A stretch of 64,000 nt of DNA from positions 22,511,564 through 22,575,563 of the forward strand of contig NC_092571.1 in assembly GCF_037975245.1 (NCBI RefSeq), read 5' to 3'. The DNA is from Apostichopus japonicus (Eukaryota > Echinodermata > Holothuroidea > Aspidochirotida > Stichopodidae). Under the pieces are notes generated by a model, which worked only from the letters and a program-made list of their open reading frames with translations, was not told where the DNA came from and ran no database searches. Shown here piece by piece: positions 46,101 to 56,325 of the stretch. Position 1 is the first letter of the stretch. Each line of letters opens with the position of its first letter. The position numbers and the translations under genes are program-made.

Positions 46101-49100
46101 TCTTCGATGCGGGGCCTCTTACCAATTTAAGCATGGAACGACCCTTCAATACCAGTCGCGTTACTTCACTAGACGTAACTGTTGGTGGACAAAGGGTTAC
46201 GTCTCTCAGCAACGTGGTTTCACTAGCATTTCAAGTACCAAAGGTAAAATGATAGACTAGTTAAAGACGTTTTATTATATTCTTTAAGGAGATATACTGT
46301 AAATGTCATCATGTCACTTCAGGCCTAGGCTTGCACTCACACTCCGTCACGTCACGACAATACATGACACGAACCTTCACGACACCTGACGTCATGACAC
46401 GATGATACATCACACATTGTATGATAGAGAACGACACCATCACGTCACAAGTGTAAACGTTCTCAAAATATCACTATACGAACTGATACAGCAAAACAAG
46501 ACGAAAACAACAAATCGTCACAGAACATAATGGTACAGTATCTCACAACATATCATTGAAACATATTAATCCGTCAGAGTAACAGTTAGAATGACGTAAT
46601 CAATTATGTCACGTGATAATCTTTGAATACGAAACTTGTATTTCGTGATTTTCTCACAATGTAGGTTATTTTAATGTCATTCATTGTACATACTATGTCT
46701 CTCTTTCTTGTATACAAAAGGCAACTTCTCAGGGCAGCCGCATCTGCGTTTGGTGGGATTTTGTTTTGAATAGTGGTCAAGGTGGATGGTCTAAAGAGGG
46801 CTGCAACGTCTCCATGGCAACCGATGAACACGTTATTTGTCATTGTAACCACCTTACTAACTTCGCAGTCCTAATGGTAAGTTCTTTTTTTGGGGTACGT
46901 GCAGTTATTCTCTGTTTACAACTTTACTTGTTTTCATGCATGATGCAGTGTTACTAGCCATAGGGAACTATCGTCCTTTGCAGACTATCGTCCTTTGCAG
47001 ACGATCAGTTGTCGTTCGAGTTGTCATATTTTCTGTACGAAGTAGATAGGTCGCGTCAGGTGACCGACTCAGAACTGTTCATGTTTAGTCGACTCGAGTT
47101 TTAAACGGCTTTGATGAAGTTTAGACCAGTCGAACTCTTCTCAGAATGGTTTGAGCTTATCGAGCCTAACAGTGTAACACGACTTTTCTTTCGAAAAGTA
47201 AACAAATACAAAATATTCATTAGTAAATGTTACCTATTTTACCGTATATCAAATCTGAGACCTAGGCTGATTCGTTCAGGCTAAACAAGTTCAATTTATG
47301 AATACTCATATTAACGTCACCATCTACAGATGCCGGTCGACGAATCACACCCTGTGATCCTGGACAGGATAACTGAAGTCGGATGTGCATTATCGATTCT
47401 GAGTCTTGGATTGACGTTACTGACTTATTTAACGTTCAAGTGAGTTATTGCATATATTTCATGTCTCGTACAGCAAGCAGTTTGGTTATATATGGAAGTT
47501 ATTCAACAAACAGCTAGGAAATTATATCTTAGAATTCATGCAATGGGTTAGCAATGAAACAATCTGAACATAACACATCACAAGAGGTGTTCAGAAGAAA
47601 ATGTGAGGCTACCCCCCCCCCCCCCCTCACTACGCCCTCTTCACCAAACATGCCATCGATCATAGTTCTTTTTAAAGTCTCCTTACCATCTAGTTTTTCA
47701 TAATGTCTGAATCCATCGTAAAACATGTAGGGCATAAATATCTTACAGACTAATCTAATAGGCTATTTGGAAACATCTTCAACATAAATTTATTTCTAAA
47801 GCCTCGCGAGAGATATATAGCACCATTTTGCATTTATATAAGCACCGTGAATTTGTCAAAAACGAGAGGACCCTTCTTCCTGAACAGATCGTTTGTCCAG
47901 CCTCCCCCACCCGATTGGTCACCCTACAGTGATCCGCCACGGTCTTTCCCCTTCGTATGAAACTCCTTCCGGGGGCCCCTTATCGCTGATTCCGATCAAA
48001 TCATTCACCTATATTTTTGTTTGTTTTTTGTTTTGTTTCTTAGGAAATTGATGCCCACCACAGCTCAGCTGATCCTGATACAATGGGTTCTCGCTTTACT
48101 CTGCCTTTATACTACCTTTCTCTTTGGCATTGATTACGTAACTCATCCAATCACTTGTCAGGTTGTGGCGGCGCTGTTACACTTCTTCACGTTAGCCTAC
48201 ATCTGTTGGACGAGCGTAGAAGCACTACAGATGTATTTTGTCATTGTTCAAACGATGAATGGTCTTCCCCGTGCAAGGAAATTCATACCGTGGTCCACTG
48301 CATATGCATGGGGTAAGTAAACTGTTTTGATTTATGGAAAATGAGCTCTTTGGATTTTGTTCAAATCTCTCGGATTGTTATTTACGATACTTTGACGAGG
48401 AAAGGCCTTTTGGCACTAATATATGAAAGTAAGCCTGAAGGGATGGGGATGGGGATGGTGGTGGGTGTGTGGTCGGGGATTGGGGTAAGTGACAATCGTT
48501 CATAACAGATGAGGTACGTTCAGAAAATAGACCATTGGTATGATATATTCATTGACTTTACCAAATATAACTTGTCCCAAGTTTTTTTTATAACTTTCTT
48601 AAGTCTTCTAACTATAACATTGTCATATCAAAGGACGGGAAATATTCCGGTCGTTGATATCTTAGGTTTATTCCTTTATATATATTTGTATTTATTTTTT
48701 TTACATTTATTTTTCCCTCCCCACCTGTCACACACTTCCTTCACACCCCACCCACCCCTCCCAAACCCTTCCTCCTCGCGGGTGTCAATTTTCAAATTGG
48801 GTGTCGCAAACAACTCCCTTGAGCGCCTCCATAATTTGTTCTAAGTAATTTCTCTTGATTGTTTTTCTTCTGATTAGGTTGTCCTTTGGTAATCGTGGCA
48901 GTTTCCCTATTGATATCTGGAGAAGATCGGCAAGTTTATGAACTACAAAAATAGTGAGTCAAAAAACAAGAATCATTAATATATGATAAGAAACATATTG
49001 CAATTTAATATCCATTTCAGTCTCAAAGTCAGCATTTACATTCCAAATGTTGTTGATGTCCCTTTTTTATCAATTACCAACAGGATGCTGGGGAAGAGAA

Positions 49101-49710
49101 GTGTGAGTAAGGGGGTGGGGTCCTCGTCGGTCAATAAGCATGAAGTGTGGTTTCACAGCCTTGCAAAAATGAATATACCATAGTTTTATGAAATCAAAGT
49201 TTATTTATAGATTAATATTACACACTGAAAACCAATATTTAAACCTGTACTGCAATGCAATGTCCGATCCATATGGTCAGGATGTGTACCATCTTTGTAA
49301 CCACAATTCGATTTGGCAACAGACTAGAAATAATTGAGCAATAATGGTTGGCTTTCTTATTTCTTTAAAAGCTCAAATTTCGTTCCAAAGAAGAAAACGA
49401 TTTTGATATAGTGTTGCTTTGGCGTTCCAAATTATTAAAATGAAACTTTGAATGAAAGTTTCTTCTTCTTTAAGCTGAATTATTCCATGGATAGTCCACA
49501 TTCAATTGGCTAATTTTTTTCAAACCTTGCAAACTCTTCAAGCGCATAAACCCTTTTTGCGAAACTTGCGTCGTGCACAATAGCTTAATGTTACGCTTTA
49601 TAACCTCTTTTCATACATTTATATTGATTATTTTACCATTTCAATCATTTGATCTTCTTTTGTTTTGTCTTCATAATTTTAAGTACAATAACAATCTATT
49701 TTTAATCACG

Positions 49711-49755
<45 letters not shown>

Positions 49756-50365
49756 CATATATATATATTTCTTTATGTCTGTTTTCCTATATAGCTGTTT
49801 TCTACAACAAGGATTGACGTTCTACTACGTTCTACTGATACCGATAGGTGCCATTTTGCTGTTCAACGTCGTTTGTTTTCTGTTGATTATTTACCGCATC
49901 AACTTCACAAGGCCTAAGGTTACAATGATGCGTAGAGATCGAAAGAAACTAGACTTCGCTACTGTTAAAGCCAAACAGGCTATGACGATCGCCATCTTGG
50001 TTGGAGTTACGTGGATTATAGGGTTCTTCGCCACAGAGGGCAGAAACTTCGTGTTTGTTCTTGCATTTTGCATTTGTAATTCATTCACCGGGGTGATTGT
50101 CTTTCTACTATTTTGTCTTCTGCGTAAAGAAGTCCGCCATAAATGGAAAGAAATGCTGCATTGTGGTTGCTGTTTTGTAAAACAGGATCAATTTAGAAGG
50201 CGTGGTTTCAGCGACACATCAAGCGTAGCTCGACAATCGTGTACTGTGCGGACACATAGCATCAGCCTTGAATTTATGCCAAAGACTATGATAGTGGATT
50301 TGTCTAGCCCAACAATCAGCGATTGTCTTGAATCTCCGTTGACGGACAGAAGTGATTTATTTTGA
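37058..50365 (+). CDS. Adhesion-class G-protein-coupled receptor, 12 exons, complete
   Basis: Exons: 37058-37181, 37866-38071, 39281-39476, 41937-42386, 42953-43554, 44799-45171, 46053-46243, 46721-46876, 47330-47439, 48044-48312, 48878-48953, 49795-50365. All introns are GT-AG and the total is 3324 nt, exactly 1107 codons plus stop. Residues 1-41 hold a signal peptide after a basic start. Residues 42-325 are a duplicated ectodomain I do not recognise. Residues 326-510 are a Ser/Thr/Pro-rich stalk, then a GAIN domain. The GPS motif ends CHCNHLTNFAVLM, with the expected self-cleavage between Leu759 and Thr760 and a tethered agonist TNFAVLM. Seven transmembrane segments follow, with the conserved Cys in TM3 and in extracellular loop 2, then a ~85-residue Ser-rich tail. 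Ligand and subfamily cannot be read from sequence. Confidence 0.95.
37866..38071 (+). CDS. Adhesion GPCR exon 2: ectodomain repeat 1, first half
   Basis: Encodes IRIVNVTMETDTHQVILGE, NITVELTIHNEYDD and HRWKVDMWMSQRPDGTGEK. Resembles the first half of exon 4 (WRIIVWMS). Acceptor TTAAAG|GA, donor ACAG|GTGAGA. Confidence 0.9.
38110..38960. repeat. Degenerate ~80-bp tandem repeat in receptor intron 2
   Basis: Units built from GTGTGTCATCTTGTGTGCCA, TCGTATATGA, ATATAAGGTGAGATGTC and ACTATAAAGTA recur about ten times with many substitutions and small indels. Non-coding. Confidence 0.85.
39281..39476 (+). CDS. Adhesion GPCR exon 3: ectodomain repeat 1, second half
   Basis: Encodes FSDLVYELNLWSTPCRK, KYLCTSFGVRDDTLNVSQ and CKHAPVCK. 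The Cys and Phe spacing resembles the second half of exon 4. Acceptor TTCTACAG|AT, donor AAAG|GTGAGT. Confidence 0.88.
41937..42386 (+). CDS. Adhesion GPCR exon 4: ectodomain repeat 2
   Basis: Encodes a full second unit: TVGDAVNLSINATVDYDRDV, LWRIIVWMSDHHSVGGKRH and MDYICMKFRLIDTADYVILS, ending SACLPGPFYNVKIPG. Acceptor ACACAG|AT, donor CCAG|GTAAGC. Confidence 0.92.
42953..43554 (+). CDS. Adhesion GPCR exon 5: Ser/Thr-rich stalk
   Basis: About 200 codons rich in Ser, Thr, Pro, Glu and Asp, typical of an O-glycosylated stalk. The last ~30 residues (EGEMTQQQVDDVLNIMQNIS) begin the GAIN domain. Acceptor TTGGTAG|GT, donor AAG|GTGAGA. Confidence 0.92.
43897..44423. mobile_element. hAT-like MITE (527 bp) in receptor intron 5
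   Basis: Ends CAAGGGCGGCGGAA and TTCCGCCGCCCTTG are perfect inverted repeats. Flanks are CCTGCACA (43889-43896) and CCTGCACT (44424-44431), an 8-bp duplication with one mismatch. No coding capacity. The ends resemble the element at 31488-32422. Confidence 0.85.
44799..45171 (+). CDS. Adhesion GPCR exon 6: GAIN domain
   Basis: Encodes IAVDVIHHISDFIDTATLAP and HISERLNQILDNIYL, the helical part of the GAIN domain. Acceptor TTTACAG|AT, donor ACAG|GTAAGT. Confidence 0.9.
46053..46243 (+). CDS. Adhesion GPCR exon 7: GAIN beta part
   Basis: Encodes KTDIRVNFIVFSNDRLFD and VTSLSNVVSLAFQVPK, beta-strand-rich GAIN sequence. Acceptor TTTACAG|GC, donor AAAG|GTAAAA. Confidence 0.9.
46721..46876 (+). CDS. 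Adhesion GPCR exon 8: GPS motif
   Basis: Encodes RICVWWDFVLNSGQGGWSKE then GCNV and VICHCNHLTNFAVLM. Four cysteines, the Trp pair and H-L-T are all present, so autoproteolysis is expected to work. Acceptor CAAAAG|GC, donor ATG|GTAAGT. Confidence 0.95.
47330..47439 (+). CDS. Adhesion GPCR exon 9: TM1
   Basis: Encodes ILDRITEVGCALSILSLGLT and LLTYLTF, transmembrane segment 1. Acceptor TCTACAG|AT, donor TCAA|GTGAGT. Confidence 0.92.
48044..48312 (+). CDS. Adhesion GPCR exon 10: TM2 and TM3
   Basis: Encodes TM2 (LILIQWVLALLCLYTTFLFG) and TM3 (VVAALLHFFTLAYICWTSVE). The Cys of ITCQVV is the usual partner of the loop-2 Cys. Acceptor TTCTTAG|GA, donor TGGG|GTAAGT. Confidence 0.94.
48878..48953 (+). 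CDS. Adhesion GPCR exon 11: TM4
   Basis: 76-nt exon encoding CPLVIVAVSLLISGEDRQVY, transmembrane segment 4 and the start of extracellular loop 2. Found by splice signals GATTAG|GT and AATA|GTGAGT with phase match. Confidence 0.88.
49709..49770. repeat. (TA)n microsatellite before receptor exon 12
   Basis: Imperfect (TA)n with a few G and C interruptions, ending about 25 nt before the exon 12 acceptor. Confidence 0.9.
49795..50365 (+). CDS. Adhesion GPCR exon 12: TM5-TM7 and tail
   Basis: Starts with the loop-2 CFLQQGLTFYY, then TM5 (LIPIGAILLFNVVCFLLIIY), TM6 (MTIAILVGVTWIIGFF) and TM7 (VLAFCICNSFTGVIVFLLF). The tail has SDTSSVARQS and other Ser clusters. Stop TGA at 50363-50365. Acceptor CTATATAG|CT, only about 24 nt after a (TA)n tract. 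Confidence 0.95.
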
Positions 50366-50601
50366 AAAGTTACTCGTTTTTCGAGCATAACATTACGTTC
50401 AGTCCAATGTAATTAAACCATCATATTGTGATGTCATATGAATCTACAGTGACGTCATATGGTATGATATGTAATATTAAAAATCCCCAATATTGCCCAT
50501 GCACGTTAAGTTTATCAGATTCCTTAAGCTTTGTTATTGAGAATACTAAGCTATTACAAATTATTCCAATGCACACGCTGAAGAAGGTATCCTTTTGACA
50601 A

Positions 50602-50607
50602 ATAAAG
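50602..50607 (+). terminator. Candidate polyadenylation signal of the receptor gene
   Basis: AATAAA 237 nt after the stop codon, with a second AATAAA at 50621-50626. Fits a normal 3' UTR length; no RNA evidence. Confidence 0.45.
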
Positions 50608-50626
50608 ACATTTAAAGACAATAAAA

Positions 50627-51756
50627 GACATTCGTGTGGTAAAATATACGTGGAATGAGCGTACAGTACTATACAGGAAGTTGGGTGGGTGGAGGAGGAT
50701 GGTGGGGGTGCGTGGGGTGGGGGATGGGGGGTTCAAGGAATACAAATGACCTCTAAGGGCTAATAAATTCTAACGATATCAAGGAATATAGCAGGTGTTG
50801 TAGCTGGTTTATCTAAAGTAAATTCTACAATTAATTCTCAATGTTTTTTTCCAGTTTAATCTGCATCAAAAGTCGCTTAAAATATAGATACATTTTCATA
50901 ACATTCTGAGCAACGTATAGTCCTTTGACACGAAACGGCTCGTTGTGGAACATTTTTGTTCGGAAAGGTATCAAGATATCGATTTATTGTTAACGACGTA
51001 CATACGGGTCAAGTTCGACCAGGAGTTTGACCCTGACTAGCTCATCTTTATATAGAGACCCACTAGGCACTCCTTGCTGCGTAGTATGTATTACTATTTA
51101 CTTTATATATTTACTGCCTGTTCAGTTTAGGTTGCTTAATATATATATGACATAGATTACAAAGAGAAAATGATAAATATACTTGACGAGGCTTTCTCTT
51201 ATCATTAATAAAGCTCATCAGAATTGGTTCAAAAGTATTTTTCTGAAATTTCTGACCCTCCAAATTAGTCCCAAAATGAGGAATGTTAAAATCTGATATT
51301 TAGTATCTAGGTGAGATAAAATACTTTGTTGTTTTGGGATTAAATATCCTGTCAAAGATTGCTCATGTGTGACCATACTTGATTTTCTAGCATTATTTGA
51401 TTTTATAGCGTATTTAGGAGCAATACTGATGGCCTATCAAGTTAAAATCATACGAAAGATTCTGTTAGTAATGTAATATCTTTGCTAGCGTAGCTCTATA
51501 CGGTTTATCTCATTCACAGATAATAACAGTATTTCATTAGATAAAATAAAGTAGAAACATAAAATTACATCTATTTACCACTTTGATAAAATGAACTACG
51601 AAAGAGAAAACGATCTCTTTCCTTTAAGTAGGTAACATTTTCCCTCCTGGAATTATACAAAAGAGCACGAAACGAGTTAGAGATGAAGATTTGGAGGCTT
51701 GCACCCTTTAGAAGTATTTGGTCACTACATGTGCTCCTCTGTCGTCGACTTCTGGT
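50627..51756. other. Intergenic stretch
   Basis: AT-rich, with a G-rich patch near 50685-50730. No exon or known repeat recognised. Confidence 0.5.
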
Positions 51757-51762
51757 CGTGCT

Positions 51763-52375
51763 TATGGAAAGCCATTTTAACATTTAATCGGGAATTTTAG
51801 ATATCTTAAATTGTTTCTCATTTTAGATATCTAAAATTCTATTTCAGATATCTGGAATTCAATTCGAGATATCTGAAATTTAATTCGAGATATCTGAAAT
51901 TTTATTTCAGATATCTGAAATTGAATTCGAGATATCTAAAATAGATTTCGAGATATCTGAAATTCTAATTCAGATATCTGAAATTGAATTCGAGATATCT
52001 GAAATTGAATTCGAGATATCTGAAATTGAATTCGAGATATCTGAAATTCTAATTCAGATATCTGAAATTGAATTCGAGATATCTGAAATTGAATTCGAGA
52101 TATTTGAAATTGAATTCGAGATATCTGAAATTCTAATTCAGATATCTGAAATTGAATTCGAGATATCTGAAATTCTATTTCAGATATCTGAAATAGAATT
52201 GCAGATATCTTGAATTCTCTGGTATTTCGAGATATCTGAAATTGATTTTAAGATATCTGCAATTATTTGTAGATATCTTAAATAACTTGGAGATATCTGT
52301 AATTTAATATGAGATATCTGAAATTATTTCGAGATATCTCAAATTCCTTATTAAATGTTAAAACGGCTTTCCATA
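51763..52375. mobile_element. Inverted-repeat element filled with palindromic ~20-bp satellite
   Basis: Left end TATGGAAAGCCATTTTAACA and right end TGTTAAAACGGCTTTCCATA form ~25-bp inverted repeats with one mismatch in the first 20. CGTGCT stands on both sides (51757-51762 and 52376-52381), a 6-bp target duplication. Between them lie roughly 28 tandem units joining AGATATCTGAAATT and GAATTCG; both AGATATCT and GAATTC are palindromes. No coding capacity. Confidence 0.85.
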
Positions 52376-52381
52376 CGTGCT

Positions 52382-52950
52382 GGCATAGTGTCCTGTTCTA
52401 ATCCTGTTATCTTTAACAATCTTGACTTAGTGTTGTCGTACTCCGCGGGGTGACGTCGATATTAATTTGTTTATACATCAGGCAGTTATGACGTCACATC
52501 ATACATCTTGCAACTACTTACGTCATTGATTCCAGTTGTTCTTGGTATATATAGTAGTATCGTGCTCACATTTCCTACTACTCTCCTCACCTATCTTAGA
52601 ATACCGTGCCACAGAGCCATCCTAGGGCCTATAACCGTTCAAAATATGTACCGAGCACCGCGGTCACTGATCTTACACCATGTAGGCTAAAATATATATC
52701 GTTGCATAGTGTTCCTACAGAACCCATACCGGACACACACACCATGTATCGATTTAGCACCTCTACCAATTTCATTAAGTGTTGCTTAAGTACGATTCCG
52801 ATCACAATGTGTGACGTCATTGTCACAGACCACGTGGTGTAATGACGTCGATGAAAAAAGCTATGCATTTGTACACCAGAATCATACACTGCAGCCCGGG
52901 TTGCATTTTAGTCTTCATGATGGCAAGTTTTGAACGTCACTTTTCATCGT
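52382..52950. other. Stretch downstream of the sulfotransferase stop codon
   Basis: Probably 3' UTR and flanking DNA of the minus-strand sulfotransferase gene. No clear polyadenylation signal picked out. TGACGT words recur at several places. Confidence 0.4.
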
Positions 52951-53144
52951 TCAGTCTTTGACGTCTGCCCATAACCATCTATCCTCTCCTAGCAGATTGG
53001 CTAGATCTTTGTTCCATTGTTGATAAAATTGGCGGAGAAATGTTTTCGTTACATCAAGCATGGGTCCAACATTGGATTTCTTTCGGTTTACGTTTTTCAT
53101 TTTTGAATTACAGATCTTCTTAACTGACATTCCATTCAGCGTTT
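52951..53144 (-). CDS. Sulfotransferase last exon
   Basis: Encodes ETLNGMSVKKICNSKMKN, SNVGPMLDVTKTFLRQFYQQ and LANLLGEDRWLWADVKD, then TGA at 52953-52951. Acceptor TCCCCAG|AA. Confidence 0.88.
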
Positions 53145-55254
53145 CTGGGGAAAAATTATAAGAAACAATGCAATATCATTAATTGTAATTCTTGACATTG
53201 TCCTCCTTCTTAATTATACGCCCCGCCCTTCATCTATGCATCTCTTGTTAATTAAGGTATAGGTGTATATATGTGCAATGTCAATAGCACCTACATTAAA
53301 CTGACTATTGGGGGCCTGGCAGGCATGACCTATTTTCTAAAGAAACAAAACAATTTTGACCATTTTTGTGGAGATCATCGCCCCTCGCCCCTCGCCTCGC
53401 CCGCCCCTCGCCTCGCCCCGCCCTCGCCCATCGCCCCTAGCCCCTGGAATACGCCACTGCTGACGATATCTCGGGCTTATGCATCTGCTATGATGCAACC
53501 AGCCAAAAAAAAAAATCCTTGCAATGTTACCATTTTTTGGGTAAACAAAGCCATGCTGCTTTAAGCTCGTAAATTGAACATATTTTTATCGATATATATA
53601 TTTCACTTACCGACTTCTAAAAATGCAAACACTTTTGGCAAGAAATCGAAACAGTGTAGGTGCCAATCTTCAAGACGAATAAATAGCATCTGGTCACGTG
53701 GAAAAACACTGAGCCAATCACGAGCGAAAACGGAATAGACTCCTATCATTGGTCGCTGTGGAGAAAGTTCAACGCAGTTGAATTACATATCACCATCACT
53801 CATAACGACTGTTTATAAAATCCAGGATCCGCCAATGGCATTTATGAATATGTATGACATTTATGACAAGTATGAATATGTATGGCTAGGAGGGGTCAGG
53901 ATGGGTGAGTACCGGTTAGATTGCAGGGTGTAAGTTTATGAGTATGCTTGGGAGGGTAGGGGTGCTGGTTACTTCAGTTTCTTTCTTTCTTGATTATTCT
54001 TCGAGTGTAACGTATTGGTTCCACATGTGACGAGTCACGTAAAAAAGGCACTCATGTCTAAGTTCACTGTAGTTTTCTTCTTTATGCGATTCAGTAAACA
54101 TAGTCCCTACAATATTTTTCATTCTCCATACTGATATGTTTACACGTCGTCTCAAAGTAAACATATAATCTATACTCACGATATCTCCGTTTTCCCCGGC
54201 ACTCTGATAAACACATTTTCTCTTAGAGTGTTTCTCTACACACTTATTAAAATCCTGGATCCGTTCAACGACTCGATCGTGGAACGATTCTGGTGTCGGA
54301 TCTTTTGAGAAATAAATATACTCGGAGTAAAGCCTGGAAGAGAGGAAGACGAGAGAAAGGCGGTAACTCATTGTCATCTTTATATTCATGTTTAATTAAA
54401 CATTGCGAGTGGGTAGTGGGGGGGGGGCAGAGGGGATACAACCTCCGGGAACAGGGGTCAATCAGTGGGATCGGGAATATGTTATAAAGAATAATGGATT
54501 ATAATTTACATCATATAATTAAGAAAAGAGCAGGATTAATAAAAGGACATGGTGAAGCCCGACCTGGGTCTCGACCGACACTGCAGGGTCGTCAAATTGA
54601 CAATAGACAGTATAAAGGTTACATGGGGAGGGAGAATGGCAGGGAGCATAGGTGTGACCATTTGTAGGTGACATGGGGTTAGTGTTTTACGTAGGCTAAT
54701 ATTCTAATTACCCACCCGCCGCACTAACTGTTGTAATTGTATTTTGAACAAGTCAAGAGTTCAACTGTTTCTCGCCAACACGTGACATAATAGAAAGGAA
54801 CGAGGTATAGGATGGTTTTAATGACATCAATGAACTACTTAGCGAACGTGTGATAGGATATGACAGGACTGTCAACGTGTTGTGGTGAAGAATACAGACG
54901 TTAAAGCTGTATTGTGGGTTGTATCTATCACGCTCTACAAATACCAAATGAGACAAAACAAATATATCGAAAGTATTGATAAAATATCGAAAAATTATGG
55001 GGAAAGTCGTTCCGTATACTAACAAATGGAAGTCACTTTACGTTAATTATTGCTGTAACGAATCAAGATAACCTTCGTGATATTTAACGTTGGGATTTAC
55101 CTGGCCACTGGTTCCCTAAAAGCTGCTATAAGTTTAGCTTTAGGTGTGACCGTCTTGATCACGTGAGGAAGAAAGAGTTGCGCATTGGGATCATCTGGAT
55201 CAAAATATTCCCACCATCTGCGCATGTCCCATAGATATGAAGCCGATCCGTCAC
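52951..55254 (-). CDS. Carbohydrate sulfotransferase, CHST15-like (last four exons)
   Basis: Golgi enzyme that moves sulfate from PAPS to sugar hydroxyls; CHST15 (GalNAc4S-6ST) makes chondroitin sulfate E. Exons: 55254-55101, 54333-54180, 53755-53611, 53144-52951, all GT-AG with phases in register. Key stretches: GDGSASYLWD; LIAAFREPVAR joined to LYSEYIYFSKDP, which is the 3'-phosphate-binding site of PAPS (R-x-P-x-x-R with a following Ser/Tyr block); VYSVFARDWLSVFPRDQMLF then IRLEDW; and NVGPMLDVTKTFLRQFYQQW near the C-terminus. The 5'-phosphosulfate-binding (GxxKxGTT-type) exons and the membrane anchor are not in the 745 bp before the tRNA array. They lie beyond it, or are lost. Assignment to CHST15-like is by recalled similarity. 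Confidence 0.88.
53376..53457. repeat. C-rich repeat with CGCCCCTCGCC units
   Basis: CGCCCCTCGCC-type short repeats in a sulfotransferase intron, ending TACGCCACTG, the same terminal word as the hAT-like elements. Probably the end of a related element; its other end and a TSD were not found. Confidence 0.5.
53611..53755 (-). CDS. Sulfotransferase exon (second from end)
   Basis: Encodes RPMIGVYSVFARDWLSVFPR, DQMLFIRLEDWHLH and VFAFLEV. WLSVF and RLED are strongly conserved in the family. Acceptor CCACAG|CG, donor GTCG|GTAAGT. Confidence 0.88.
54180..54333 (-). CDS. Sulfotransferase exon (third from end)
   Basis: Encodes LYSEYIYFSKDPTPESFHDR and FNKCVEKHSKRKCVYQSAG. The two Cys match positions conserved in CHST15. 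Acceptor CTTCCAG|GC, donor TATC|GTGAGT. Confidence 0.9.
55101..55254 (-). CDS. Sulfotransferase exon (fourth from end)
   Basis: Encodes DGSASYLWDMRRWWEYFDPD and KAKLIAAFREPVAR. Acceptor TTCTGCAG|GT, donor CCAG|GTAAAT. A (TA)n tract at 55317-55405 lies just upstream. Confidence 0.88.
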
Positions 55255-55315
55255 CTGCAGAATGACAGTATGATGTGTGTTCAATCGATGTGGTTATGCG
55301 ATATACAGAGAAAGG

Positions 55316-55316
<1 letters not shown>

Positions 55317-55395
<79 letters not shown>

Positions 55396-55405
55396 CATAT
55401 ATATG
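55317..55405. repeat. (TA)n microsatellite
   Basis: About 40 TA units with two C interruptions, in the intron upstream of the first visible sulfotransferase exon. Confidence 0.92.
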
Positions 55406-55969
55406 AAAGATGTACGAATAATTACGATTTTTTAAATTAAAAAATATGAACAAAAATAAATGTACAAACGTGTTATTGCTATGCAGACAATATTTTGTAT
55501 TGCATATTCTTACACAACAGAAATATAGTATGATGTCAGATTAATAATTCAGATTGGAAGATCCAACGTTTCGCACAACTGGTACATGAGTAAAATATAG
55601 CTTTTGGCATTATTAATTTTATTTTTTATTTTTGTATCATAGCTATTAATATACAATATTAGAATATCTATCTATATCTATATATATTTAAACTGAGTCA
55701 GTTCCCTTTCGATTTCGACATTTGGCTCTCCGAATCCAAGGGATTCAGAGTCAATATTGTGAACATGGTAAATATGAAACGATTAACAGAAAACAAAGAG
55801 GCAGTGGCACTATATGAACACATCAAAAATTGCAAAATGACAGTTCCCAGACACGACTTTTTATCTAGGTTGTCTCCCAAACTGAACAGGTTTTTCTTGG
55901 CTGTTTGGTGTATGGAGTTGTTCTTCATAAACATATCTACCATATAAGCCAAAAATGATGGCTGGGTTT
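55406..55969. other. Stretch between sulfotransferase exon and tRNA array
   Basis: AT-rich. Short ORFs on both strands at 55698-55952 overlap each other and resemble nothing I recognise. No 5' sulfotransferase exon was found here. Confidence 0.45.
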
Positions 55970-56242
55970 GTGTCCCATTTAAAAATGGGGGGAACGGTGT
56001 CCATTTAAGACCTCTCTGGTACAGGTAGGGTCCGGATATACTTAGAACAACGTAGACAAAAAAAACCTAGATATTTCAGTTTTGTTGGAGAAATACTTTA
56101 TCACTCTTATTCTAAGAATCTAAGTAACTTCTTTGTTTTGATCTTATCTATGTAGCGTCTATACCTTGTAGTTGTAAGGATTTGACTGATATCGTCAAGA
56201 AAGAAAAAATTAAGGGGGAACGGTGTCCATATAAGACTATTC
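55970..56242. repeat. Decayed left edge of the tRNA-Leu array
   Basis: GGAACGGTGTCCATTTAAGA at 55990 onward matches the tRNA 3' flank of later units. A remnant TGGTACAGGTAGGGT follows at 56017. From 56040 the spacer text is a diverged copy of the regular spacer, ending at the first intact tRNA. Confidence 0.75.
56017..56034 (-). pseudogene. tRNA-Leu remnant at array edge
   Basis: Only the 3' acceptor and part of the T arm survive, with substitutions. It sits exactly where a unit's tRNA 3' end should be relative to the conserved flank. Confidence 0.55.
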
Positions 56243-56325
56243 TGGTACGAGTGGGGTTCGAACCCACGCGGACATTTATCCATTGGAACTTAAGTCCAAC
56301 GCCTTAACCACTCGGCCATCGTACC
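56243..56325 (-). tRNA. tRNA-Leu(UAA), copy 1
   Basis: 83 nt, class II tRNA with long variable arm, anticodon TAA, A box TGGCCGAGTGG and B box GGTTCGAACCC. One C-to-T change in the variable-arm stem leaves a G-U pair. Confidence 0.95.
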
